Shown piece after piece: positions 6,886 through 15,556 of a stretch of 25,125 nucleotides of DNA. Both the position numbers and the translations under genes were made by a program. The notes under the pieces were generated by a model. The model was not told where the DNA came from. It was given only the letters and a program-made list of their open reading frames with translations, and ran no database searches. The stretch comes from JABDPF01 sp036351575. Lineage in GTDB: Bacteria; Pseudomonadota; Gammaproteobacteria; Xanthomonadales; SZUA-36. The stretch is from assembly GCA_036351575.1 (NCBI GenBank), contig JAZBPJ010000102.1:1-25125 (forward strand), written 5' to 3'. Each line of letters opens with the position of its first letter. Positions within the stretch are counted from its first letter, which is position 1.

Positions 6886-8258
6886 ACGAGATATTTGGAT
6901 CCATCTGGTGGTTGCTGGTCACGCTCGGCCTGCTGATCACGTTTCACGAATTCGGACATTTCTGGGTCGCGCGGCGCTTCGGCGTGCGCGTGCTTCGATT
7001 CTCAGTGGGCTTTGGCAAGCCGTTGTGGTCACGCACGGGCCGGGACGGCACAGAGTATGTCCTGGCCGCTTTTCCGCTTGGCGGTTACGTCAAGATGCTG
7101 GACGAACGGGAAACAGAGGTCGATCCCGCGGAGCGCAGCGAAGCATTCAACAACCAGCCGGTCGGCGCCCGTATCGCGATCGTCGCCGCCGGGCCGGCGT
7201 TCAACCTGGTGTTCGCCGTGCTGGCGTTCTGGCTGATGTTCCTGGCCGGGATTCCGGAAACACGACCCCTGATCGGCAGCACCAGCGGTATCGCCGCCGA
7301 GGCCGGCCTGGAGCCCGGCGACGTGATTACCCAAGTGGACGGTGAGCAGACGCGGGCCTGGACGCACACGGTGCTTTCACTTGTAACCCGCGCTCTCGAC
7401 CGCAAGGACGTGAGCGTAACCGTCGAGGACAGCAACGGGATCGAGACGCAGCACATCCTGCAGCTCAGCCGGCTGGGCGGCGATTTCAGCGAAGAGCGGT
7501 TGCTCGAGGCCGTCGGCATCGAGCCCTGGCAGCTGCGGGTACCCGCCGTGGTGGGTGCGGTCAGCGAGGACAGCCCCGCGCAACAGGCCGGGCTGCGCAG
7601 CGGAGATGTGATCAGGACGATCGCCGGCGAAGAGGTCACGGACTGGCGTCTGATCGGCCCGCTTCTGCAGGAACACGGTCGTGCCGGCAGCCCGCTCGCC
7701 GTCGGTATCGAGCGCGACGGCGAGAGTCTCGAAGTGGATATCCTGCCGGCAGAACAGAAAGACGGCTGGTTCTCCAGCCGGCTGATCCTCGGCGTCAGCA
7801 ACGACGGCCTGAGCAGCGCACAGGAAGCCGCGCTGCGGCGCGCAGCCGTTCTTTACCGCCTGGGACCGCTAGAAGCGCTCCCCGCGGCTGTCCACGAAAC
7901 CTGGCGGCTGGCGGGGTCGACGCTGGCGCTGCTCGGCCGGATGATCACCGGCAAAGCCTCGGTCAGCAACCTGTCCGGCCCGATCAGTATCGCCCAGTTC
8001 GCCAACTCCTCGGCCATGGCCGGTTTTTCGCAGTTCCTCTTTTTCCTCGGCGCGATCAGCCTCAGCCTGGGTATCCTGAACCTGTTGCCCATCCCGGTGC
8101 TGGACGGGGGCCATCTGCTCTATTACCTGATAGAATTGGTCAAGGGAAGCCCGGTATCTGAACAGGTTCAGATAGCGGGCCAATACTTTGGGCTGATTGC
8201 CCTGGCGGGCTTGATGAGCCTGGCTTTCGTTAACGATATTTTACGGCTGGTCGGATAG
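6882..8258 (+). CDS. rseP: Site-2 zinc metalloprotease RseP
   Basis: RseP cuts anti-sigma factor RseA and remnant signal peptides within the inner membrane, switching on the sigma-E envelope stress response. The zinc site HEFGH is at residues 22-26 in the first membrane helix; two PDZ domains follow (about 115-200 and 205-290), and the second catalytic motif NLLPIPVLDGGH lies near 400-411 with Asp in LDG. Its 458 residues compare with 450 in E. coli. It starts in an ATGA overlap with dxr and ends 44 bp before bamA. Neither rseA nor rpoE is in the window. Confidence 0.96.
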   Translation: MNEIFGSIWWLLVTLGLLITFHEFGHFWVARRFGVRVLRFSVGFGKPLWSRTGRDGTEYVLAAFPLGGYVKMLDERETEVDPAERSEAFNNQPVGARIAIVAAGPAFNLVFAVLAFWLMFLAGIPETRPLIGSTSGIAAEAGLEPGDVITQVDGEQTRAWTHTVLSLVTRALDRKDVSVTVEDSNGIETQHILQLSRLGGDFSEERLLEAVGIEPWQLRVPAVVGAVSEDSPAQQAGLRSGDVIRTIAGEEVTDWRLIGPLLQEHGRAGSPLAVGIERDGESLEVDILPAEQKDGWFSSRLILGVSNDGLSSAQEAALRRAAVLYRLGPLEALPAAVHETWRLAGSTLALLGRMITGKASVSNLSGPISIAQFANSSAMAGFSQFLFFLGAISLSLGILNLLPIPVLDGGHLLYYLIELVKGSPVSEQVQIAGQYFGLIALAGLMSLAFVNDILRLVG

Positions 8259-8302
8259 ACTTCAGGCCCGTGGACGTCACGGGAGCCGTTACGGACCTGA
8301 AC

Positions 8303-10789
8303 ATGACGAAAAACAAGACGGCTGGCTCTTGCATGGCCACGATACGCAACACGCTCGCCCTGGTTCTGCTGATCACTTTCATGGCCGGTGCCTCGCCGGC
8401 GCATGCGGCGCAGCCGTTCGTCATCCAGGACATCCGTGTCGAGGGCCTGCAGCGCATCTCCGAAGGCACGGTCTACAACTACCTGCCGCTGGACCGCGGC
8501 GACACGCTGAACGCCACCAGGGCGCGCATGGCGATTCGCGAGCTGTACCGGACCGGTTTTTTCCAGGACATTTCCATGAGCCGCGAGGGCAACATCCTGG
8601 TCATCACCGTGCTTGAACGCCCGGCGATCTCCTCGGTGACGCTGAGCGGCAACAAGGCCATCAAGGAAGAAGACCTGAGGCGCGTGCTGAACGACATCGG
8701 CCTGTCCGAGGGCGAGGTTTTCGACCGCCTGGTGCTGGACCGCCTGCAGCAGGAAATGGTCAAGCAGTACTTCAGCCAGGGCCGCTACGCCGTCGAGGTC
8801 GATACGCGCGTGACGGAACTCGCGCGCAACCGTGTGCGCATCGCCATCGTTATCGACGAGGGCGAGGTCGCCAAGATCCAGCACATCAATATCGTGGGCA
8901 ACGAGACCTACACCGACAAGGAGATCCGCAAGGCGTTCGAGGCGGATATCGTGCCCTGGTGGAAATTCTGGTCCAAGGACGGCCAGTATTCGCGTGAAAA
9001 ACTCTCCGGAGACATGGAGAAGCTGCGCTCCTACTACCTGGACCGCGGTTACGTGGATTTCAGCGTCGAGTCGACCCAGGTTTCCATCAGCCCGAACAAG
9101 CAGGATATTTTTATCACCGCCAACGTCGTCGAGGGCGACGTTTACGGTGTCGACGAAGTCCAGATCACCGGCGACCTGGTGATCGACGAAGGCACGCTGC
9201 GTCGCTTGATCGTCGTCCAGCCGGGCGAAATCTTTTCACGCAAAAAAATCGAGCAGTCGGTCGAGAACATCAACGCGATCCTGGCAAACATCGGATACGC
9301 CTTCTCCAACGTCAACCCGATCACCGACGTCGACCGGGACAACCGACTGGTGTCGGTCAACTTCTTCGTCGACCCCGGTAAGCGCGTCTACATCAGGCGC
9401 ATCCATTTCGTCGGCAACTCCAAGACCAAGGACGAAGTGCTGCGCCGTGAAATGCGCCAGATGGAAGGCGCCTGGTTCTCACAATCGGCCATCGACCGCT
9501 CCAAGATCCGCATGCAGCGGATGGCCTACTTCGAAACCGTCGAAATTGAGACGCCCCCGGTTCCCGGCACCGATGACCAGGTCGACGTGATCGTGACGGT
9601 CAGCGAGCGCCCTGCCGGCAGCTTCACCGTCGGTCTCGGCTATTCGCAGGTGCAGGGGCTGATCGCCTCGCTCAGCATTCAGCAGGAAAACTTCCTGGGC
9701 AGCGGCAAACGACTGGGACTGGGCCTGTCCCATTCCAGCATCATCAGCAGCCTGAACATCAGCTACGACAATCCTTACTGGACCGACGAGGGCATCAGCC
9801 GCGGTTTCTATGTTCGCTACCAGGAATTCGACCAGGGCGCCGCCAATATCTCGACCTTTACCAGCAGCGAGTGGGCGGTCGGCATGAATTTCGGCATTCC
9901 GATCACGGAGGTGGATTACCTGCGCTCCGGTTTGGGCTACCGCGATTCGAGCCTGAACATCGGTACGCTGGCCTGCGTCGACCGCGATCCGGAAACGGGA
10001 CTCTGCAACGAGTTCGGACTTTCACCCCGTGTGGGCGACCCGCTGTCCTACGCGCTCGACGCCAACGGTGACAACATCCTGACGCCGGACGAGCGCGAAT
10101 TCAACGTGATCGACTGGACCTTGAGCTGGACGCATGACAGCCGCAACCATTTCCTCAATCCGAGCCGGGGTTCCGCGCAGTCACTGACCCTGCAGACCGC
10201 TTTGCCGGGCAGTACCCGCCAGTACTGGAAACTGTCCTACCGGGGCGCCAAGTACTGGCCGATCTGGGCGGGCCTCGTTTTCTCGCTGCGCGGCACCATC
10301 GGTTACGGCGACGCCTACGACGATTTCGACGATACCTCGCTGGCCGAACCCGCGGGCACCGGGGAAATCATCGCGGGTGACTGCGACCCGACCGACGTGA
10401 TGTACCTGGACACCGGCCTGCCCTTCTACGAGCACTTCTACAGCGGCGGCGTACGCGACCTGCGCGGTTACGACGACAACACGCTCGGCCCCAAGGACGC
10501 CTTCTGCCGCGCAGTCGGCGGCGACTTCAAGGTCGCGGGCGGAATGGAACTGGCATTCCCTACCCCGTGGGGCGCTTCGGGCACGCGCATCGCGGCATTC
10601 GTGGACACCGGTTACGTTTACGAGGACATCGACGCGTTCGACGCCAACAAGCTGAGGGGATCATTCGGTTTGTCGGTCACCTGGGAGGCGCCGATCGGAC
10701 CGATCGTCATCTCTTACGCGTTTCCGTTCAACGATCAACCGGGTGACCGCACCGAGGACCTGCAGTTCTCGTTTGGCACCACATTCTGA
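8303..10789 (+). CDS. bamA: Outer membrane assembly factor BamA
   Basis: BamA is the core of the BAM complex that inserts beta-barrel proteins. A signal peptide ends at SPAHA (residue 35), five POTRA domains follow (about 37-440), then a 16-strand barrel. The GGVRDLRGYDDN segment is the conserved VRGF/Y loop-6 motif, and the protein ends in an aromatic beta-signal (FSFGTTF). Length from the ATG at 8303 is 828 residues, near E. coli (810). Upstream GTG at 8270 and downstream ATG at 8333 are alternatives; all keep the signal peptide, and 8303 has a weak GGA site 7 nt before. A barrel loop near residue 586-597 reads like an EF-hand calcium loop. Confidence 0.95.
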   Translation: MTKNKTAGSCMATIRNTLALVLLITFMAGASPAHAAQPFVIQDIRVEGLQRISEGTVYNYLPLDRGDTLNATRARMAIRELYRTGFFQDISMSREGNILVITVLERPAISSVTLSGNKAIKEEDLRRVLNDIGLSEGEVFDRLVLDRLQQEMVKQYFSQGRYAVEVDTRVTELARNRVRIAIVIDEGEVAKIQHINIVGNETYTDKEIRKAFEADIVPWWKFWSKDGQYSREKLSGDMEKLRSYYLDRGYVDFSVESTQVSISPNKQDIFITANVVEGDVYGVDEVQITGDLVIDEGTLRRLIVVQPGEIFSRKKIEQSVENINAILANIGYAFSNVNPITDVDRDNRLVSVNFFVDPGKRVYIRRIHFVGNSKTKDEVLRREMRQMEGAWFSQSAIDRSKIRMQRMAYFETVEIETPPVPGTDDQVDVIVTVSERPAGSFTVGLGYSQVQGLIASLSIQQENFLGSGKRLGLGLSHSSIISSLNISYDNPYWTDEGISRGFYVRYQEFDQGAANISTFTSSEWAVGMNFGIPITEVDYLRSGLGYRDSSLNIGTLACVDRDPETGLCNEFGLSPRVGDPLSYALDANGDNILTPDEREFNVIDWTLSWTHDSRNHFLNPSRGSAQSLTLQTALPGSTRQYWKLSYRGAKYWPIWAGLVFSLRGTIGYGDAYDDFDDTSLAEPAGTGEIIAGDCDPTDVMYLDTGLPFYEHFYSGGVRDLRGYDDNTLGPKDAFCRAVGGDFKVAGGMELAFPTPWGASGTRIAAFVDTGYVYEDIDAFDANKLRGSFGLSVTWEAPIGPIVISYAFPFNDQPGDRTEDLQFSFGTTF

Positions 10790-10809
10790 TTGTCAAAAAA
10801 CGTCAACGC

Positions 10810-10838
10810 GCTCCGTAATTTGATGTAGAATACGGAGC
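10810..10838 (+). promoter_or_regulatory. Inverted repeat over a -10-like box and the skp SD
   Basis: GCTCCGTA (10810-10817) and TACGGAGC (10831-10838) form a perfect 8-bp inverted repeat directly against the skp ATG. The 13-nt loop holds the start of a -10-like hexamer TAGAAT (10826-10831), and the right arm contains the only GGAG near the start codon. It could be an operator or an mRNA hairpin. No good -35 box is visible. Confidence 0.35.
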
Positions 10839-11375
10839 ATGTCGAGTTGTGTCCGAATAATTTGCGTAATACTGCTGTCGCTTGCCTGGGTCTCACCCGC
10901 GCTTGCGCAGCAGACTTTGCGTATCGGCTACGTGGACATGAAAGAGGTCCTCGACAACGCGCCGCAGGTCATCGCGGGGCGCGCCAAGCTCGACCAGGAG
11001 TTCCGCGATCGCAACGACGCCATCGAGCTTGACGAAATGCGCGCGGACTCACTGGAGCAGCGGCTCGGCCAGGGCGACGTTGACAGCGAAGACCGTATCC
11101 GGCTCGAACGCGACCTGCGCGAGCTTCGGCGCAGCGTCAGCCGGCGCAAGGAAGACCTGATGGACGAGCTGTCTTTCCGCCGCACCGAGGAAGTGCAGCT
11201 GCTGGAGGAACAGATCAACGTCGCAGTCCAGGAAATCGCGAGCCGCAACGGTTACGACCTGATCGTTTCCAGCCCGGTGATCTACGCCAGCCCGGCACTC
11301 GACATCACCGACCTGATACTCGAGCAGCTCGAGGTGGAGTACGCCGCCGACCAGCTCGAGTTGGCGACCGACTGA
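10839..11375 (+). CDS. skp: Periplasmic chaperone Skp/OmpH
   Basis: Skp holds unfolded outer-membrane proteins in the periplasm and hands them to BAM, fitting its place just after bamA. The signal peptide ends near ALA-QQ (residue 23). The mature part has the OmpH start TLRIGYVDMKEVLDNAPQ, a long charged coiled-coil region (about 45-130), and the closing segment GYDLIVSSPVIYASPALDITD typical of the family. Its 178 residues are slightly longer than E. coli Skp (161). The ATG at 10839 has GGAG only 1 nt away, poor spacing; a GTG at 10851 is an alternative. lpxD follows after 11 bp. Confidence 0.93.
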   Translation: MSSCVRIICVILLSLAWVSPALAQQTLRIGYVDMKEVLDNAPQVIAGRAKLDQEFRDRNDAIELDEMRADSLEQRLGQGDVDSEDRIRLERDLRELRRSVSRRKEDLMDELSFRRTEEVQLLEEQINVAVQEIASRNGYDLIVSSPVIYASPALDITDLILEQLEVEYAADQLELATD

Positions 11376-11386
11376 ACACAGGCCGC

Positions 11387-12436
11387 ATGACCCAACCGAA
11401 ACGAAGGTACCGCCTGTCGGAACTGGCCGAGCGTTTCAGCCTCGAACGGGGCCCAGGCGCGGATCCTGTCATCGAGGGCGTCGGCACCCTGGCCGGCGGC
11501 GGTGCTGCGGACATTTCTTTTCTCGCCAACCGGTCTTACGCCAGGGCGCTGCCCGAAACACGGGCCGGCGCCGTGATCCTGAAGGCGGAGGACATCGAAA
11601 ACTGTCCGACCGAGTACCTGGTCGCCGAGGATCCCTACCTCGCTTTCGCACGCATCGCGGCGCTGTTCGATCCGCGCCCGGCCCCTGCTCCCGGCACCCA
11701 TGCCTCGGCGGTCGTCTCTGCCTCGGCGGTCCTGGGCGAAGGCGTCAGCATCGGGGCCAACGCGGTTGTTGGTGATGGCTGCGTCATCGGCGACGGCTGC
11801 GTCATCGGGCCCGGAAGCGTGCTGGAAAACGACTGCCGGCTGGGTGAAGCCTGCCGCCTGCACGCCAACGTATCACTGGGCCATGGCGTCATGCTGGGCC
11901 GGCGCGTTATCGTCCATCCCGGGGCAGTCATCGGCGCAGACGGCTTCGGCATCGCCTTCGCCGGCGATCACTGGGAGAAAGTCCCGCAAATGGGCAGCGT
12001 CGAAATCGGCGATGATTGCGAAATCGGCGCCAATACCTGCATCGATCGCGGCGCGATCGAGAACACCGTGCTGGAGGAAGACGTGCGCGTCGACAACCAG
12101 GTGCAGATCGCCCACAACGTGCGCATAGGCGCCCACACGGCGCTGGCCGGCCAGGCCGGAATCGCCGGCAGCACCACCATCGGCCGATACTGCCTGATTG
12201 CCGGCAATGCAGGAGTGACAGGGCATATCTCGGTCGCCGACCGGACCACGATCGCCGCCCGCTCGACGGTTTTTCGCTCGATAACCGAGCCGGGCACAAC
12301 GTGGTCCTCGCAAACACAGGCCCGGCCGATCCGGGAATGGCAAAAGAATTACGCCAGGCTGTTAAAGCTCGATGACCTGGCGCGAACCGTAAAACAACTC
12401 GAAAAGAGACTGGGGAAAGAAAAAGACGATGCATGA
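11387..12436 (+). CDS. lpxD: UDP-3-O-(3-hydroxyacyl)glucosamine N-acyltransferase
   Basis: LpxD adds the second 3-hydroxyacyl chain (N-linked) in lipid A synthesis, using acyl-ACP. The N-terminal uridine-binding domain (about 1-105, with DISFLANRSYARALP) leads into a left-handed beta-helix of hexapeptide repeats (VVGDGCVIG type, about 110-290). HPGAVIGADGFGIAF and VQIAHNVRIG carry the conserved active-site segment, the latter with the catalytic His. A C-terminal helix ends the protein. Its 349 residues compare with 341 in E. coli. The last 8 bases overlap fabZ. Confidence 0.96.
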   Translation: MTQPKRRYRLSELAERFSLERGPGADPVIEGVGTLAGGGAADISFLANRSYARALPETRAGAVILKAEDIENCPTEYLVAEDPYLAFARIAALFDPRPAPAPGTHASAVVSASAVLGEGVSIGANAVVGDGCVIGDGCVIGPGSVLENDCRLGEACRLHANVSLGHGVMLGRRVIVHPGAVIGADGFGIAFAGDHWEKVPQMGSVEIGDDCEIGANTCIDRGAIENTVLEEDVRVDNQVQIAHNVRIGAHTALAGQAGIAGSTTIGRYCLIAGNAGVTGHISVADRTTIAARSTVFRSITEPGTTWSSQTQARPIREWQKNYARLLKLDDLARTVKQLEKRLGKEKDDA

Positions 12437-12890
12437 AAACGTACTGGAAAAACCGGTAGAAGCCGCGGAGATCGAAAAATACCTTCCGCACCGCTACCCG
12501 TTCCTGCTGCTGGACCGTGTTATCAGCCTGCAGTTCGAACCGGAAAAGAAAATTCAGGCGCTCAAGAACGTTTCGAAGAACGAACCGTTTTTCAACGGGC
12601 ATTTTCCCGGCAACCCGGTAATGCCCGGAGTTCTGATCATCGAGGCCATGGCGCAGGCAGCCGGCATGCTCGCCAACCTGGACGCCTCGCTGCACGGCAA
12701 GACCGGTGAGCTCTATTACCTGGTCAAGGTCGACAAGGCCAAGTTCAGCAAAACCGTGATCCCGGGCGACCAGTTGATCCTCGAAGTGACGCAGACACGC
12801 ATCCTGCGGCGCATGGGTTTCTACAGCTGCGAAGCCCTGGTGGACGGCCAGCGGGTCGCCTGCTGCGATATCCTCTGCGCGGGGCGTTGA
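12429..12890 (+). CDS. fabZ: 3-hydroxyacyl-ACP dehydratase FabZ
   Basis: FabZ dehydrates 3-hydroxyacyl-ACP in fatty acid elongation and competes with LpxA/LpxD for the same substrates, which explains its place between them. The hot-dog fold shows PHRYPFLLLDRV near residues 20-31 and the active-site block FNGHFPGNPVMPGVLIIEAMAQ with catalytic His and Glu near 57-78. It has 153 residues (151 in E. coli). It begins within the last 8 bases of lpxD. Confidence 0.96.
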   Translation: MHENVLEKPVEAAEIEKYLPHRYPFLLLDRVISLQFEPEKKIQALKNVSKNEPFFNGHFPGNPVMPGVLIIEAMAQAAGMLANLDASLHGKTGELYYLVKVDKAKFSKTVIPGDQLILEVTQTRILRRMGFYSCEALVDGQRVACCDILCAGR

Positions 12891-12892
12891 CC

Positions 12893-13669
12893 ATGAGCGC
12901 CATCCATCCCACGGCTATCGTCGATCCCGCCGCGCAAGTGGCAGACGGCGTCGAGATCGGCCCCTACAGCGTTATCGGACCGAAAGTCGCCATCGCGGAA
13001 GGCTGCCGGATCGGACCGCACGTCGTTGTCACCGGGCGCACTACCATCGGGCGCGATACGCGTATTTTCCAGTTCGCTTCCATCGGCGAAGAACCGCAGG
13101 ACAAGAAATACGCCGGCGAGGACACGGAACTCATCATCGGTGAAAACAACACCATCCGGGAGCTGTGCACCTTCAACCGGGGCACGGTCCAGGGCGGCGG
13201 CAAAACCGTGATCGGCAACCACAACTGGATCATGGCCGCGGTGCACATCGCGCACGACTGCATCGTCGGCGACAACGTCATCATGGCCAACAACGCCTCT
13301 CTGGCCGGCCACGTCACGGTCCGTGACTGGGCCATTCTCGGCGGCTACGCGCTGATCCACCAGTTCTGCGAGATCGGCGAACACAGTTTCACCTCGTTCG
13401 CCAGCCACGTGAACCAGAGCGTACCGCCCTACGTCACCGTGGCGGGCGAAAAAGCCAGCGCCAAGGGCATCAACACAGAGGGCCTGAAGCGCCGCGGCTA
13501 CACGCCCGAGCAGATCCGCAATGTCCGGCGCGCCTACAAGGTGCTGTACCGTTCCGGGCTGCGCCTGGAAGAGGCGCGCGAACAACTGGACAGGATGGCG
13601 GCCGAGCACGACGAGATCAAACCCTGGATCGAGTTCCTCGACAGCACGGAAAAGAGCTTCATCCGCTGA
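12893..13669 (+). CDS. lpxA: UDP-N-acetylglucosamine O-acyltransferase
   Basis: LpxA transfers a 3-hydroxyacyl chain from ACP to UDP-GlcNAc, the first step of lipid A synthesis. It shows left-handed beta-helix hexapeptides from residue 3, the catalytic His in AAVHIAHDCIVGDN, the LIHQF active-site pair, and a C-terminal helical domain starting INTEGLKRRGY. It has 258 residues, the length I recall for the Pseudomonas enzyme (E. coli has 262). The ATG at 12893, 2 bp after the fabZ stop, is preferred over TTG at 12887. Gap-free alignment from HQFC to VPPY puts Phe169 at the position of E. coli Gly173, the residue that sets acyl-chain length. Confidence 0.96.
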   Translation: MSAIHPTAIVDPAAQVADGVEIGPYSVIGPKVAIAEGCRIGPHVVVTGRTTIGRDTRIFQFASIGEEPQDKKYAGEDTELIIGENNTIRELCTFNRGTVQGGGKTVIGNHNWIMAAVHIAHDCIVGDNVIMANNASLAGHVTVRDWAILGGYALIHQFCEIGEHSFTSFASHVNQSVPPYVTVAGEKASAKGINTEGLKRRGYTPEQIRNVRRAYKVLYRSGLRLEEAREQLDRMAAEHDEIKPWIEFLDSTEKSFIR

Positions 13670-13688
13670 TCGGCGGGACCACGCCGGA

Positions 13689-14849
13689 ATGACTCTGTCA
13701 GAGCCCACCATCGCACTGGTCGCCGGCGAAGCCTCGGGCGATCAGCTGGGCGCAGCGCTGGTGGAAGAGCTGCGCGAGCGTTTTCCCGATGCGCGTTTTG
13801 TCGGGATTGCCGGGGACGGCATGAAAGCCGCCGGCGTGGAAGCCTGGTGGGATACATCCGAACTCTCCGTGATGGGATTGTTCGAAGTACTGTCCCACCT
13901 TCCGCGCCTGTTGCGGCTGCGGCGCGCGCTGTCTCGCCGGCTGCTTGAAACCAGGCCGGATGTTTTCATCGGCATCGACGCGCCGGATTTCAACCTGGGC
14001 CTGGAAATCAAGCTGCGCCGCGCCGGAATCCGCACCGTTCATTATGTCAGTCCAACCGTGTGGGCATGGCGCGAAAAACGCGTCAGAAAAATTGCGCGCG
14101 CAGCCGATCTCGTGCTCTGCCTCTTCCCGTTCGAACCCCGGTTCTACCGTGAACACCAGGTTGCCGCGGTGTACGTGGGTCATCCGCTGGCAGACCAGAT
14201 CGATCCCGGCCTCGACCGCTCCATTGCGCGCTCGCAGCTCGGCACCGAGCCCCGGGCGCCCACCGTGGCCATCCTGCCGGGCAGTCGCCGCAGCGAGGTC
14301 GCCCGCCTGGCGGAGCCCATGATCGAAGCCGCCCGCATTCTCTCGTCCCGCCGAACCGGCCTGCGCTTCGTGGCCGCGATGGCCAACGAGGGCGTTGCGG
14401 AACTGTTTCGCGCAGAGATGCAGCGTCTCGGTTTTGCAGATATCGCGATCGTGCTGCGAGATCCGCGGCGGGTAATCGCGGCCGCAGACGTCGTGCTGTG
14501 CGCCTCGGGGACAGCGACGCTCGAGGTAATGCTGGTCAACCGCCCGCTGGTGATGACCTACATCGTCGCCCCATCGACCTACCGGATCGGCAAAGCGCTC
14601 GGTCTCGTCAAGCTGGATTGGTTTTCCCTGCCCAACATCCTGGCCGGGAAACCCCTCGTGCCCGAGTTGATCCAGGACCAGGCCACCGGCGGGAACCTGG
14701 CGGACGCCGCCGAACGATGGCTCGATGATCCGCAATCCGTTGAGACGCTGACACGGCATTTCCGTGAGCTGGGCCGGGAACTGCGCTGCAACGCGGCGGC
14801 CCGCGCCGCCGGCGAGGTCGCTGCGCAACTGGAATCCCGCAAAAAATGA
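13689..14849 (+). CDS. lpxB: Lipid-A-disaccharide synthase
   Basis: LpxB condenses lipid X with UDP-diacylglucosamine to form the lipid A disaccharide. It is a GT-B-fold family 19 glycosyltransferase. The N-terminus has IALVAGEASGDQLGAAL (residues about 8-24), followed by the MGLFEVL region and the FIGIDAPDFNLGLE block; HYVSPTVWAWREKR and ILPGSRRSEV lie further on, and CASGTATLEV is near 276-285. Its 386 residues match E. coli (382). The ATG at 13689 lies 19 bp after lpxA. The stop overlaps the rnhB start (ATGA). Confidence 0.95.
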   Translation: MTLSEPTIALVAGEASGDQLGAALVEELRERFPDARFVGIAGDGMKAAGVEAWWDTSELSVMGLFEVLSHLPRLLRLRRALSRRLLETRPDVFIGIDAPDFNLGLEIKLRRAGIRTVHYVSPTVWAWREKRVRKIARAADLVLCLFPFEPRFYREHQVAAVYVGHPLADQIDPGLDRSIARSQLGTEPRAPTVAILPGSRRSEVARLAEPMIEAARILSSRRTGLRFVAAMANEGVAELFRAEMQRLGFADIAIVLRDPRRVIAAADVVLCASGTATLEVMLVNRPLVMTYIVAPSTYRIGKALGLVKLDWFSLPNILAGKPLVPELIQDQATGGNLADAAERWLDDPQSVETLTRHFRELGRELRCNAAARAAGEVAAQLESRKK

Positions 14850-15427
14850 ATGGCCTGGTCGCCGGAGTCGACGAGGCCGGCCGCGGCCCGCTGGCCGGCC
14901 CGGTCGTGGTCGCTGCCGTCATCCTGGATCCGAAACGGTCGATCGAAGGCCTGGACGACTCAAAAAAACTCAATGCAAAACGCCGGGATGCCCTGTTTTC
15001 AGAAATATGTTCCCGGGCCCTGGCCTGGTCGGTCATCTCGGTGACGCCCGAAGAAATCGACCGTCTGAACATTCTTCGCGCAACGCTGCACGGCATGACA
15101 CAGGCCATCGAGGCCCTCGACCCGCGGCCGGCACTGGCCCTGATCGACGGGAACCGCTGCCCGGAAACGTTTTGCGAGACGCGAAGCATGGTCGGCGGCG
15201 ACGGTTTGGAACCGGCAATATCAGCGGCATCCATCGTCGCCAAGGTCACGCGTGACCGCCTGATGCTGGAACTGCACCAGCGCTACCCGGAATACGGTTT
15301 TGACCGCAACAAGGGCTACCCGACCGGTGAGCACATGCGACGCCTGGCCGCGATCGGTCCCTGCGAGGCGCACCGCCGGTCGTTTGCGCCGGTTCGAAAC
15401 TCCATTCAACGGGAGCTTGGTATCTGA
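14846..15427 (+). CDS. rnhB: Ribonuclease HII
   Basis: RNase HII removes single ribonucleotides and RNA strands from RNA-DNA hybrids. The protein starts MNGLVAGVDEAGRGPLAGPVV with the catalytic Asp-Glu (residues 9-10), has LDDSKKLNAKRRD near 33-45, the third acidic residue in ALIDGNRCPE, and the fourth in ASIVAKVTRDRLM. Its 193 residues match E. coli (198). It starts in an ATGA overlap with lpxB and is the last gene of the long plus-strand series. The dnaE gene that often follows in gammaproteobacteria is absent. Confidence 0.96.
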   Translation: MNGLVAGVDEAGRGPLAGPVVVAAVILDPKRSIEGLDDSKKLNAKRRDALFSEICSRALAWSVISVTPEEIDRLNILRATLHGMTQAIEALDPRPALALIDGNRCPETFCETRSMVGGDGLEPAISAASIVAKVTRDRLMLELHQRYPEYGFDRNKGYPTGEHMRRLAAIGPCEAHRRSFAPVRNSIQRELGI

Positions 15428-15437
15428 TTGAGGGAGG

Positions 15438-15554
15438 TCCCGGATATTTGCTTCGCAAATTCCGGGATGACGTAGGATATTTGCTTCGCAAATTCCGGGA
15501 TGACGTAGGATATTTGCTTCGCAAATTCCGGGATGACGTAGGATATTTGCTTCG
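15438..15554. repeat. Tandem array A of 33-bp palindromic units
   Basis: Three identical 33-bp units (15442-15474, 15475-15507, 15508-15540) are followed by the first 14 nt of a fourth (15541-15554). Each unit holds the hairpin ATTTGC-TTC-GCAAAT and the motif CCGGGATGACGTA. The first unit gains a full outer stem from the flank: TCCCGGA (15438-15444) pairs with TCCGGGA (15461-15467). The array lies between the converging 3' ends of rnhB and the thioredoxin gene. It resembles the broad class of REP-like dispersed palindromes; no RAYT transposase gene is in the window. Confidence 0.9.
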
Positions 15555-15556
15555 TC

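Noticed and set aside
11760..11815. 18-nt duplication in the lpxD hexapeptide region (GDGCVI twice)
   Set aside because: Consecutive near-identical hexapeptides are normal in LpxD beta-helices.
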